A stretch of DNA of 5,562 nt from an uncultured Clostridia bacterium. Lineage in GTDB: Bacteria > Bacillota > Clostridia > Oscillospirales > Acutalibacteraceae. A program made the translations under genes and the position numbers. Location: NCBI GenBank assembly GCA_947623765.1, contig CANQIG010000138.1, positions 1-5,562 of the forward strand, written 5' to 3'. How positions within the stretch are numbered: position 1 is the stretch's first letter; each line of letters starts with the position of its first letter. The notes under the pieces are model-generated. The model saw nothing but the letters and a program-made list of their open reading frames with translations, did not search any database and was not told where the DNA came from. Positions 1 to 5,562 of the stretch are shown piece by piece.

Positions 1-548
1 GACGGGATGCGCGGGCTGCCGTCGCACTTGTAGGTGTGGATGAAATGCCCGACGCCGTTTTCCGGCACATAGTCGAAGAAGAACTTCTGCGGCGCGTCCG
101 GGTTGCCGTTCGCGGATTTCAGGATCGAGAGCTTGTAGGTGAAATCGCCGTTCTTGACGTTCACGATGCCGGAGATGCGCGGGGTGTAGTTCGGCGCGTC
201 CGGCTCAAACGTGCGCGTCGAGAGCGCTTTCTTGAAGCCCTTGTCGTCCTTGAGGTGCATGAAGACCGTGTCCGTCTGGTCGCCGTTCGTGACGATCGTC
301 TTGTTCTCGAAGACGCGGACCGGCGCGTAGATCACGAGCGATGGGTCGGAGAGCTTCTCCGGGTCGAACGCCTCGGTGCGGATGCCCTCGCCCTGCTCGA
401 CGAAGATCCGGTTGCGGGAGTTCACGCTGCGGCCCATGATGAAATAGGCGATCACCGCGTTTTTGCCGTCCGCGCTCTTGCCGATGACGATGCCGCGCCC
501 CGGGTAGGTATTCGAGGCAAGATCCTTTTTGATGTCGAGAATTTCCAT
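1..548 (-). CDS. Stand-alone IMP cyclohydrolase, PurO type (3' end off the window)
   Basis: The predicted enzyme catalyses the last purine step, ring closure of FAICAR to IMP, in the cytosol. I recognise it as the IMP_cyclohyd/PurO family (first described in archaea, also found in Clostridia). It is not the cyclohydrolase domain of bifunctional PurH. The visible part is 182 codons plus 2 nt. It carries YPGRGIVIGKSADG (15-28), AYFIMGRS with NSRNR (34-47), VTNGDQTDT (86-94), TFEPDAPNYTPRISG (113-127) and GHFIHTY (167-173). I recall clostridial members being about 230-240 residues, so roughly 50 C-terminal residues are probably missing past base 1. The ATG at 548-546 is chosen because GGGAGGAA (553-560) lies 4 nt upstream. 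It starts 13 nt after the purN stop, so it is surely co-transcribed and probably translationally coupled. Family assignment is by recognised motif pattern; the catalytic residues were not mapped. Confidence 0.88.
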   Translation of the reverse strand, partial: MEILDIKKDLASNTYPGRGIVIGKSADGKNAVIAYFIMGRSVNSRNRIFVEQGEGIRTEAFDPEKLSDPSLVIYAPVRVFENKTIVTNGDQTDTVFMHLKDDKGFKKALSTRTFEPDAPNYTPRISGIVNVKNGDFTYKLSILKSANGNPDAPQKFFFDYVPENGVGHFIHTYKCDGSPRIP

Positions 549-561
549 GTTCTTCCTCCCT

Positions 562-1194
562 TTATTCCTCGGGCAGAATGCGCACTCTGCCGTTTTCCAC
601 TTTGAGCCTGCCGTCGCAGAAGAGCCGCACGGCCTCGGGCAGGAGCTTCCACTCCGCCTGCTCCATGATGCGCCGCTGCAGCGTCTCGGGCGTGTCGTCC
701 TCCCGCACCTCCACGGCCTTCTGCAGGATGATCGGCCCGCCGTCGCAGACCTCGTTCACGAAATGCACCGTCGCGCCGGAGACCTTCACGCCGCGCGCGA
801 GCGCCGCCTCGTGAACGTGCAGCCCGTAGAAGCCCTTCCCGCAGAACGACGGGATCAGCGCCGGATGGACGTTCATGATGCGGTTCGCGAAGACCTCCGT
901 AAAGTGCGCGTTCGTGATCGTCATGAAGCCCGCGAGCACCACGAGGTCGATCTGATGCGCGAGCAGCAGCTCCTCGAGCGCCGTCGAATAACTGTCCACG
1001 TCCGGGTACGCCTTCCGCGCGAGGACCGCCGTTTCGATCCCGGCGTTTTTGGCGCGCACGAGCGCGTAGATGCCCTCCCGGCTCCCGACGACGAGCGCGA
1101 TCTTCCCGTTCGGGTTGTTCCCGGCTTTTTCGGCGTCGATGAGCGCCTGTAAATTCGTGCCGCCGCCGGAGGCGAGCACCGCGATGTTCAGCAC
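562..1194 (-). CDS. purN: Phosphoribosylglycinamide formyltransferase (GART)
   Basis: PurN transfers a formyl group from 10-formyl-tetrahydrofolate to GAR, giving FGAR (third step of purine synthesis, cytosolic). The 210-residue product is full length for the family. The N-terminal Rossmann-like half starts with the phosphate loop ASGGGTN (8-14). The catalytic triad is visible as Asn108 and His110 in [10 protein letters not shown] (108-117) and Asp151 in [10 protein letters not shown] (149-158), matching E. coli N106, H108 and D144. The insert [13 protein letters not shown] after the catalytic loop is a variant I associate with clostridial PurN. The start is GTG at 1194-1192, the only start codon before residue 91. 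Its weak SD (GAGGGGG, 1202-1208) lies inside purM. The GTGCTGA sequence overlaps the purM stop by 7 nt, which suggests coupled translation. The stop is TAA at 564-562. Confidence 0.96.
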   Translation of the reverse strand: MLNIAVLASGGGTNLQALIDAEKAGNNPNGKIALVVGSREGIYALVRAKNAGIETAVLARKAYPDVDSYSTALEELLLAHQIDLVVLAGFMTITNAHFTEVFANRIMNVHPALIPSFCGKGFYGLHVHEAALARGVKVSGATVHFVNEVCDGGPIILQKAVEVREDDTPETLQRRIMEQAEWKLLPEAVRLFCDGRLKVENGRVRILPEE

Positions 1195-2222
1195 AGGATG
1201 ACCCCCTCGCCGCCCTCGACGATCTCGCCGAGGACCGTGACCGATTCGCCCGCCGCCTCGAGCGCGGCCTTTGCCGCGTCTGCGGTATCCTTCGAGACCG
1301 CCATCACAAGGCCGACGCCCATGTTGAACGTGTTGAACATATCGTGCTCGGGGATGTTCCCCGTCTTCTGGATCAGCTTAAAGATCGGCTGCACGGGGAC
1401 CGCCGCCTTTTCGATCTTCGCGGAGAGCCCTTCGCCGAGCATCCGCGGGATGTTCTCATAGAACCCGCCGCCCGTGATGTGCGAGATCGCGCGGACGTCC
1501 GCCGCTTCGATCGCCGCGAGCGCGGCCTTCACATAGATCCTCGTCGGGCGCAGGAGCGTTTCGCCGAGCGTCCCGCCGAGCTCGTCCACGTGGCGTTCGA
1601 GCTTTTCCCGCGTGATGCCGAACACCCGCCGCACGAGGGAGAAGCCATTCGAGTGCACGCCGGAGGAATGTACGCCGAGCAGCACGTCTCCGGGCCGCAT
1701 CGCACCGCCGCCGAGGATCTTCTCCTTATCCACCACGCCGACCGTAAAGCCCGCGAGATCGTAGTCGTCCTCGGCCATGACGCCGGGATGCTCCGCCGTC
1801 TCGCCGCCGATCAGCGCGCAGCCGGCCTGCACGCAGCCCTCCGCGACGCCCGCGACGATCTCGGCGATCTTCTCGGGCCGGTTCTTGCCGCAGGCGATGT
1901 AGTCGAGGAAGAAGAGCGGCTTCGCGCCGCAGCAGACCACGTCGTTGACGCACATGGCCACGCAGTCAATGCCGACGGTGTCGTGCCGGTCGAGCATCTG
2001 CGCGAGGACGAGCTTCGTGCCCACGCCGTCCGTCCCGGAGACGAGCACCGGCTCCGCCATATCGGAGAGGTCGGGCCGGAACAGCCCGCCGAACCCGCCG
2101 ATGCCCGAGACGACCCCGGGGACCTCCGTGCGCTTCACATGGGCCTTCATCAGCTCCACGGCGCGGTACCCCGCAGTGACGTCAACGCCCGCTTCCCTGT
2201 AGCTTTCGCTGTAACTTTTCAT
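1188..2222 (-). CDS. purM: Phosphoribosylformylglycinamidine cyclo-ligase (AIR synthetase)
   Basis: PurM uses ATP to close the imidazole ring of FGAM, giving AIR (fifth purine step, cytosolic homodimer). The 344-residue product matches the usual length (E. coli 345). Family landmarks appear in order: [12 protein letters not shown] (8-19), GIGGFGGLF (40-48), the signature SGTDGVGTK (62-70), [18 protein letters not shown] (91-108), [10 protein letters not shown] (138-147), GVHSNGFSL (188-196), [13 protein letters not shown] (248-260) and FNTFNMGVG (296-304). No key block is missing. The ATG at 2222-2220 is the natural start because the YREAGVD block falls at its usual distance. AAGGAGA (2235-2241) lies about 13 nt upstream, a slightly long spacing. 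The gene begins 20 nt after the aminopeptidase stop, and its end overlaps the purN GTG start. Confidence 0.97.
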   Translation of the reverse strand: MKSYSESYREAGVDVTAGYRAVELMKAHVKRTEVPGVVSGIGGFGGLFRPDLSDMAEPVLVSGTDGVGTKLVLAQMLDRHDTVGIDCVAMCVNDVVCCGAKPLFFLDYIACGKNRPEKIAEIVAGVAEGCVQAGCALIGGETAEHPGVMAEDDYDLAGFTVGVVDKEKILGGGAMRPGDVLLGVHSSGVHSNGFSLVRRVFGITREKLERHVDELGGTLGETLLRPTRIYVKAALAAIEAADVRAISHITGGGFYENIPRMLGEGLSAKIEKAAVPVQPIFKLIQKTGNIPEHDMFNTFNMGVGLVMAVSKDTADAAKAALEAAGESVTVLGEIVEGGEGVILC

Positions 2223-2242
2223 CAGTTGACTCTCTCTCCTTC

Positions 2243-3481
2243 TCAGAGGAATTCGCCGGTCCAGCCGCCGTTCCGGAAGACCGGGACGACCTCGCCGCTT
2301 TCCGTAATGCCGTCGATGTTCATATTCGCGTCGCCGATCATGAAATCCACATGGATCAGCGAATCGTTCACGCCCGCCGCGTCGAGCTCTTCCTTCGTCA
2401 TGTTCTCAAAGCCGGGAACGGTCTCGTTGAATCCGCGCCCGAGCGCCGCGTGGCAGGCGGCGTTTTCGTCGAAGAGCGTGTTGTAGAACAGAATGCCGAG
2501 GTTCGAGATCGGCGAATCGCTCGGGATCAGCGCGAGCTCCCCGAGCATGGAGGCGCCCTCGTCGATCGAGACGATCTTCTCGAGCAGGGCCTGTCCCTTT
2601 TCCGCGTGGACCTCAATGACCTTGCCGTCCCTAAACGTGATCGAGAAATTCTCGATCAGGTTGCCTTGGAACGAGAGCGGCAGCGTCGCGACGAGCGTGC
2701 CCTCCGCCGTTCCCTTCTTCGGCGTCGTGAACAGCTCCTCGGTCGGCATATTCGGCACAAAGAACGTCCCGTCCTTGAGGCGGGCGCCGCCGCCCTCCCA
2801 CTTGCTCCCGGGGATCAGGTCGCAGCGGAAATCGGTGCCGTTGACATTGTAATAATGGAGCGTCTTGAAATTTCGCGCGGCGAGCTTCTTGCCGCGCGCC
2901 TCGAGCGCGTCGCTGTGCGCCTGCCACTCGAGGATCGGATCGTTCCCGGCGCTGACGCGGACCGCCTTGAGGATTGCCTCCCAGAGCTTTTCCACCGCCT
3001 GCGAGGCGCGCAGGCCCGGGAAGACCTTCTTCGCCCACTTCACGCTCGGCACCGCCGCGATGCACCATTGCTGCTTTCCCTCGAGCGCGTCGCGGTAGGG
3101 CTTCTGCACCGCCATCCGCGCGACGGCGGCCTTCTGCATCTTCTCGATGTTCACGCCCCTCAGACCGTCCGGGTCCGAGGATTCGATGAGGAGCCGCGCG
3201 GGCATCTCGTCCACCTGGTCCTGCAGCCGCGCCTTCTCCCACGCCTTCGTCTCGGAGAGGACTTTCAGGCTCTCGTGGCGGTATTTCAGCTTCTGGAGCG
3301 ATTCGTTCGACCACCGGATATCCACCCATTTCGCACCGGCCTTATACGCCTCGTCGGCGACCATCAGCGCGAACTCCGCCTGGTCGGTCTCCGCGACGAC
3401 GATCAGTCCCTGCTTCTTTTGCAGATTGACGCCCATCCGGACGGTCAGCCGCGCGTACTTGCGCATCACGGACTTATACAT
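2243..3481 (-). CDS. Family M29 metallo-aminopeptidase (AmpS/aminopeptidase T-like)
   Basis: This looks like a cytosolic dinuclear metal aminopeptidase of MEROPS family M29, which removes N-terminal residues from short peptides. The 412-residue product has the family's usual length (about 410). An N-terminal domain ([16 protein letters not shown], 6-21, is typical) is followed by the metal-binding C-terminal half. Candidate ligands sit in the right blocks: Glu248/249 in NMPTEELF (244-251), Glu315 in LGELALIP (313-320), His344 in NAACHAALG (340-348), and His377 with Asp379 in LIHVDFMIG (375-383). No signal peptide or membrane segment is visible. The ATG at 3481 has an SD-like GAAGGGGG (3490-3497) 8 nt upstream. 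It starts 36 nt after purE and ends 20 nt before purM, so it is an operon member, although no purine step needs a peptidase. The family is secure; the substrate is unknown. Confidence 0.93.
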   Translation of the reverse strand: MYKSVMRKYARLTVRMGVNLQKKQGLIVVAETDQAEFALMVADEAYKAGAKWVDIRWSNESLQKLKYRHESLKVLSETKAWEKARLQDQVDEMPARLLIESSDPDGLRGVNIEKMQKAAVARMAVQKPYRDALEGKQQWCIAAVPSVKWAKKVFPGLRASQAVEKLWEAILKAVRVSAGNDPILEWQAHSDALEARGKKLAARNFKTLHYYNVNGTDFRCDLIPGSKWEGGGARLKDGTFFVPNMPTEELFTTPKKGTAEGTLVATLPLSFQGNLIENFSITFRDGKVIEVHAEKGQALLEKIVSIDEGASMLGELALIPSDSPISNLGILFYNTLFDENAACHAALGRGFNETVPGFENMTKEELDAAGVNDSLIHVDFMIGDANMNIDGITESGEVVPVFRNGGWTGEFL

Positions 3482-3517
3482 TGGAAAAACCCCCTTCTCG
3501 GTGTGTTTTGCCCCGCT

Positions 3518-4018
3518 TTACAGCGCGGCGGCTTTTGCGGCGACGGCCGCGTCCTTCGCCGCGACGCCGTTTTTCATCTCTTCCTTCATGGCGGCGAGCT
3601 TTTCGGCGAGCGCCTCATCGGAGAGCGCGAGCATCTGAACCGCGAGGATTGCCGCGTTGTCCGCGCCGTCGATCGCCACCGTCGCGACCGGGATGCCCGA
3701 GGGCATCTGGACCGTCGCGAGCAGCGCGTCGAGCCCGTCGAGCGTCGAGCTCTTCACCGGGATGCCGATGACCGGCAGCGTCGTCTGCGCCGCGAGCACG
3801 CCCGCGAGATGCGCGGCCTTGCCCGCCGCGGCGATCAGCACGCCGTAGCCCGCGTCCTTCGCGCCCTTCGCGAACGCGGACGCGGCTTCGGGCGTGCGGT
3901 GCGCGCTCATGACGTGCGCGGTAACAGCGATCCCGAACGATTTCAGCCGCTTGATCGCGGGCTCAACGACGGGAAAATCGCTGTCGCTGCCCATGATGAC
4001 GGCAACCTTTTTGCTCAT
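3518..4018 (-). CDS. purE: 5-(carboxyamino)imidazole ribonucleotide mutase / AIR carboxylase, class I-like
   Basis: PurE forms CAIR, either from N5-CAIR (class I, which needs PurK) or from AIR and CO2 (class II). The 166-residue product has normal length. Visible blocks are the phosphate loop MGSDSD (9-14), SAHRTP (38-43, with the catalytic His40), [15 protein letters not shown] (63-77) and [14 protein letters not shown] (103-116). SAHRTP and the AAHL loop point to class I. The usual GG before AAHL is GK here, and Pro of HLPG is Ala. The tail after residue 150 is Ala/Lys-rich and of low complexity. The ATG at 4018-4016 lies 12 nt after GAAAGG (4031-4036). It is the first gene of the operon, downstream of a promoter and structured leader. 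purK is not adjacent, so whether it acts as mutase or direct carboxylase is open. Confidence 0.95.
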   Translation of the reverse strand: MSKKVAVIMGSDSDFPVVEPAIKRLKSFGIAVTAHVMSAHRTPEAASAFAKGAKDAGYGVLIAAAGKAAHLAGVLAAQTTLPVIGIPVKSSTLDGLDALLATVQMPSGIPVATVAIDGADNAAILAVQMLALSDEALAEKLAAMKEEMKNGVAAKDAAVAAKAAAL

Positions 4019-4034
4019 TTTTCATTTCATCCTT

Positions 4035-4157
4035 TCACATGAAAACAACAAATGGGCTCTGGCAGACCGCCAAAGCCCTTGGGGACGGAAAAGCCACGCG
4101 CAAAAAGGGTACACCACGCCCCCAGCGCTTTTGAGAAAACACCGTGACGCCGCACAT
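4035..4157 (-). CDS. Candidate 40-residue leader peptide (uORF) ahead of purE
   Basis: A 40-codon frame starts at ATG 4157-4155, about 33 nt after the predicted transcription start. It has a near-perfect SD, GGAGG (4163-4167), 5 nt upstream. It ends with TGA at 4037-4035, which abuts the purE SD (GAAAGG, 4031-4036), leaving 16 nt to the purE ATG. It reads through the terminator-like hairpin at 4054-4078. The peptide begins MCGVTVFSQKRWGRG, ends SPFVVFM and resembles nothing I know. It has no run of one amino acid that would point to classical amino-acid attenuation. Its third-position GC is clearly lower than in the neighbouring genes, which argues against a conserved protein. What supports translation is its position and SD, not its sequence. 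It could be a chance frame. Confidence 0.35.
   Translation of the reverse strand: MCGVTVFSQKRWGRGVPFLRVAFPSPRALAVCQSPFVVFM
4041..4078 (-). terminator. Terminator-like hairpin in the purE leader (candidate attenuator)
   Basis: Read as minus-strand RNA, the arms GGGCUUUGGC (4078-4069) and GCCAGAGCCC (4063-4054) pair over 10 bp with one G-U pair. They enclose a 5-nt loop (4064-4068). A U-rich but interrupted tail, AUUUGUUGUUUUC, follows (4053-4041). The structure sits between the promoter and purE, 36 nt before the start codon, so if it terminates transcription it acts as an attenuator. The broken U tract makes termination only partly convincing. On the plus strand no U tract follows the hairpin. 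Confidence 0.55.
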
Positions 4158-4235
4158 CGCACCCTCCGCAAAACGTGGATTTTTGGGAACGAAGCTATTA
4201 TACCGGAAATTAGGCCCTATTTCAACCCTTTTTGC
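4100..4235. repeat. 11-bp perfect inverted repeat pair flanking the promoter and upstream leader
   Basis: GCAAAAAGGGT at 4100-4110 is the exact reverse complement of ACCCTTTTTGC at 4225-4235. The distal copy touches the upstream edge of the -35 box. The proximal copy lies in the transcribed leader, inside the stem-loop at 4098-4128. The two copies are centred 125 bp apart. Only the two arms are the repeat; the span between them holds the promoter and the start of the leader. Function is unknown. Confidence 0.4.
4197..4225 (-). promoter_or_regulatory. Sigma-A (sigma-70 type) promoter of the purE operon
   Basis: The -35 box TTGAAA (minus strand, 4225-4220) and a perfect -10 box TATAAT (4202-4197) are separated by exactly 17 nt. 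The predicted start of transcription is near 4190. The surrounding 60 bp are visibly more AT-rich than the rest of the window. There is no extended -10 TG. It is the only strong promoter-like sequence I found between the groEL terminator and purE. It probably drives purE, the aminopeptidase, purM, purN and the cyclohydrolase together. Confidence 0.85.
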
Positions 4236-4246
4236 AGATTTTCTGC
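4234..4246. promoter_or_regulatory. 13-bp palindrome upstream of the purE -35 box (possible operator)
   Basis: GCAGA (4234-4238) and TCTGC (4242-4246) form a perfect inverted repeat with a 3-nt centre. It is centred about 50 bp before the predicted transcription start and just outside the -35 box. The position would suit a dimeric regulator, but arms of 5 bp can arise by chance, and the sequence does not match the Bacillus-type PurR box I know. Confidence 0.22.
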
Positions 4247-4290
4247 GCATCTTCCAAAAAAAGCCCCATCGCGCCCGCGCCGCACGTCAA

Positions 4291-4612
4291 AGTTTTCGGC
4301 GCGCCGCAGAAGCCGAGCCAACCGCGAAACCGACAGCCGGGGACGGCCCCTCCATCGTCGCCCCAAGCACGCATGGAAAGGCACATCGCGTTTTCTCGCA
4401 TACCAAGCCGCCCTCCAGAACCGACAGCAGATCTTTCAGAATCCGGTATTAGAACCACCGGCGAAGCTGGCGGCCGGAAGCCACCCCTCCGTCGCCGCCG
4501 CGAACACTCACGCTAAGAGGCGCGGCGTGTTTTCCGCTTGCCGCGCCGCAAGAGCCAACAACGAATCTCTCTCAAAAACCAGTATCAGAACCATCGGCGA
4601 AGCCAGCGCCCC
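4291..4612. repeat. Diverged direct repeats of a unit of about 136 bp
   Basis: Two units are clear. 4443-4472 and 4579-4608 match at 25 of 30 positions without gaps. Further blocks match at nearly the same offset: CCCCTCC at 4347-4353 and 4484-4490, GTTTTC at 4390-4395 and 4529-4534, and a GAACC/GAGCC block at 4418 and 4552. A third, shortened copy seems to start at 4292: 4292-4328 matches 4529-4565 at 25 of 37 positions. Its spacing to the next unit is about 40 bp shorter. A partial copy begins at 4587. Short frames in this region break at stops in every copy and show no protein pattern. Most likely this is a non-coding intergenic repeat family or an old decayed element. Confidence 0.6.
4519..4547. 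repeat. Perfect 8-bp GC-rich stem-loop inside the second repeat unit
   Basis: GGCGCGGC (4519-4526) and GCCGCGCC (4540-4547) are perfectly complementary around a 13-nt loop. No U tract follows on either strand, so it is not an intrinsic terminator. The aligned part of the first unit (about 4381-4409) does not keep the stem, so there is no sign of conserved pairing. Confidence 0.4.
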
Positions 4613-4797
4613 GTGCAGGCCATGAAAAGGCCTGTTGCTGGCACATCCGCATGGAACGGTCAACCGCTTGCATCCCTCGCCCCGCCGCCCAGAAATAGAC
4701 AATCCCCTTCTCCCCATGGATTTTTCGCAACGGCGAACCGCGCAAGTTCCTCTTCCCACTTCGTTCAACGCTGGCTGCGAAAGCTGCCGAAGACGCC
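4613..4797. other. Intergenic stretch with no recognisable gene
   Basis: This lies between the repeat block and the groEL terminator. Minus-strand frames cross it without an SD-supported start or familiar protein motifs. I see one short stem, CAGGCC (4616-4621) with GGCCTG (4629-4634) around a 7-nt loop, with no U tract. No tRNA, riboswitch or CRISPR-like spacing is visible. It may be the rest of the repeat element next to it. Confidence 0.5.
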
Positions 4798-4826
4798 AAA
4801 AAGGCGGCCCCGCAGGACCGCCCTTT
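4798..4826 (-). terminator. Intrinsic terminator of groEL
   Basis: As minus-strand RNA, GGCGGUCC (4822-4815) pairs with GGGCCGCC (4810-4803) over 8 bp, with one U-G pair and a UGCG tetraloop. The stem is followed at once by UUUUU (4802-4798). AAAG just before the stem can pair with the U tract and lengthen it. It lies about 22 nt after the groEL stop, a canonical rho-independent terminator. Confidence 0.9.
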
Positions 4827-4848
4827 CCGATGTTCTGTTTCTCCGGGA

Positions 4849-5562
4849 TCAGTACATCCCGCCCATGTCCGGCGCGGCGGGCGCAGCCGGAGGCGTGGGC
4901 TCCTTGATGTCGGCGACGAGGCTCTCGGTGGTGAGGACCGTCGCGGCGACGGAGGAGGCGTTCTGCAGCGCGGAGCGCGTGACCTTCGTCGGGTCGACGA
5001 TGCCGGCGGAGATCATGTCGACATACTCGCCCGTGAGCGCGTTGTAGCCGAGGCCGACCGTGGCCTTTTCCGTCAGCTTCTCGACGATGACCGAGCCCTC
5101 GACGCCTGCGTTCGCGGCGATCTGGCGCACCGGCTCCTCGAGGGCCTTGAGGACGATCGCGGCGCCGGTCTTCTCGTCGCCGGTCGCTTCGTCCACGTAG
5201 GCCTTGACCGCCGGGATCGCGTCGATGAGCGCGGTGCCGCCGCCGGCGACGATGCCCTCCTCGACCGCGGCCTTCGTCGCGGCGAGCGCGTCCTCGATGC
5301 GGAGCTTTTTCTCCTTCATCTCGATCTCGGTGGCCGCGCCGACCTTGATGACCGCGACGCCGCCCGCGAGCTTCGCGAGGCGCTCCTGCAGCTTCTCACG
5401 GTCGAAGTCGGAGCTGGTCGTCTCGATCTGGGAGCGGATCTGCGCGACGCGCGCCTTGATCGCCTCGGAATCGCCCGCACCGTCGACGATGATCGTGTTC
5501 TCCTTGTCGATCTTCACCTGGCGCGCGTGGCCGAGCTGGTCCATCGTGGTGTCCTTGAGGTC
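4849..5562 (-). CDS. groEL: Chaperonin GroEL (Hsp60), C-terminal 237 residues
   Basis: GroEL is the cytosolic ATP-driven folding chaperonin, a double ring of 14 subunits capped by GroES. The reading frame is open to base 5562, so the N-terminal half (about 300 residues) lies off the window. The visible part starts in the apical/intermediate region ([16 protein letters not shown]) and contains [19 protein letters not shown] (54-72). The ATP-hydrolysis aspartate is Asp91 of the fragment in RIEDAL (E. coli D398). EEGIVAGGG (101-109) and [13 protein letters not shown] (190-202) follow. The tail is [16 protein letters not shown], with one GGM rather than the long GGM repeat of E. coli; this short Pro/Ala-rich tail is common in Firmicutes. 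The TGA stop at 4851-4849 is followed by a strong terminator. groES is expected upstream, beyond the right edge. Confidence 0.98.
   Translation of the reverse strand, partial: DLKDTTMDQLGHARQVKIDKENTIIVDGAGDSEAIKARVAQIRSQIETTSSDFDREKLQERLAKLAGGVAVIKVGAATEIEMKEKKLRIEDALAATKAAVEEGIVAGGGTALIDAIPAVKAYVDEATGDEKTGAAIVLKALEEPVRQIAANAGVEGSVIVEKLTEKATVGLGYNALTGEYVDMISAGIVDPTKVTRSALQNASSVAATVLTTESLVADIKEPTPPAAPAAPDMGGMY

Larger units (their letters stand above)
4019..4190 (-). promoter_or_regulatory. Structured leader (5' UTR) of the purE operon
   Basis: About 170 nt lie between the predicted transcription start (near 4190) and purE, long for a simple leader. By hand I see two stem-loops. One at 4098-4128 has a GCGC/GCGC base and a GGGGG/CCCUU upper stem, possibly extended by AAAA (4129-4132) with UUUU (4089-4092). 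The second is the terminator-like hairpin at 4054-4078. An upstream reading frame covers both. I looked for a purine riboswitch core, a ZTP (pfl) riboswitch core and PurR box sequences and recognised none. The most economical reading is an attenuation leader. A new riboswitch or simply an untranslated spacer remain possible. No folding software was run. Confidence 0.5.

Noticed and set aside
3482..3517. Terminator between purE and the aminopeptidase (GGGGGTTTTT on the minus strand)
   Set aside because: There is no stem before the T run. The G run is better explained as the SD of the aminopeptidase, 8 nt from its ATG.
4019..4190. Purine or ZTP riboswitch upstream of purE
   Set aside because: I looked for the conserved cores of both and found neither. 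The leader folds differently by eye.
4256..4275. Seven-T run on the minus strand after GGGGC, possible terminator
   Set aside because: No complementary GCCCC arm lies close upstream, so there is no hairpin to make it a terminator.
4222..4458. 78-codon minus-strand frame in the repeat block
   Set aside because: It crosses from the repeat block to the promoter region and resembles no protein. The matching frame in the next repeat unit ends at a different stop, so coding is not conserved between copies.
4291..4612. CRISPR array
   Set aside because: The repeats are long (about 136 bp), strongly diverged and directly adjacent, without short identical repeats and regular spacers.
36..4625. Long plus-strand reading frames opposite the operon (for example 1344-2486 and 2351-4042)
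   Set aside because: They are antisense shadows produced by GC-rich codon use. Their products are Arg/Asp/His-rich with no domain pattern, and the minus-strand frames encode recognised enzymes.
4508..4799. Two overlapping minus-strand frames (4508-4768 and 4572-4799) downstream of groEL
   Set aside because: They begin at or next to the groEL terminator with no clear promoter or SD, overlap each other in different frames, and run into the diverged repeats. No domain is recognisable.

Overview
The window is GC-rich, with G or C at most third codon positions. Every supportable gene lies on the minus strand, so gene order runs from high to low coordinates: groEL 3' end, a 500-750 bp non-coding stretch, then a purine-biosynthesis operon. 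The operon reads purE, an M29-family aminopeptidase, purM, purN, and a PurO-type IMP cyclohydrolase that runs off the left edge. A stand-alone PurO-type cyclohydrolase placed next to purN, the sigma-A type promoter and the GroEL tail ending in GGMY fit a high-GC member of the Clostridia (Oscillospiraceae/Ruminococcaceae-like). This placement is an inference from gene content and style; no taxonomic marker was tested.

Right edge (4849-5562): the last 237 codons of GroEL, followed about 22 nt downstream by a strong intrinsic terminator (4798-4826). This cleanly separates the chaperonin unit from what follows.

Middle (about 4230-4797): no convincing gene. At least two, probably three, diverged copies of a unit of about 136 bp lie in direct orientation between about 4291 and 4612. 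Next to them is a stretch with no recognisable content (4613-4797).

purE control region (4019-4246): a textbook promoter (TTGAAA, 17-nt spacer, TATAAT) drives a leader of about 170 nt. The leader has three parts: a short upstream reading frame with a good Shine-Dalgarno (SD) sequence, a terminator-like hairpin with a U-rich tail, and the purE ribosome-binding site, which the upstream frame's stop codon abuts. This is a candidate attenuator. I recognised no known purine, ZTP or PurR-type element in it.

Operon (1-4018): the genes are packed with gaps of 36, 20 and 13 nt and one 7-nt overlap (purM/purN), so they are probably one transcript. PurN makes FGAR, PurM closes the imidazole ring to AIR, PurE carboxylates the ring, and the PurO-type enzyme closes the last ring to IMP. 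purF, purC, purK, purD, purL and an AICAR transformylase are not in the window. The aminopeptidase between purE and purM has no known step in the pathway.
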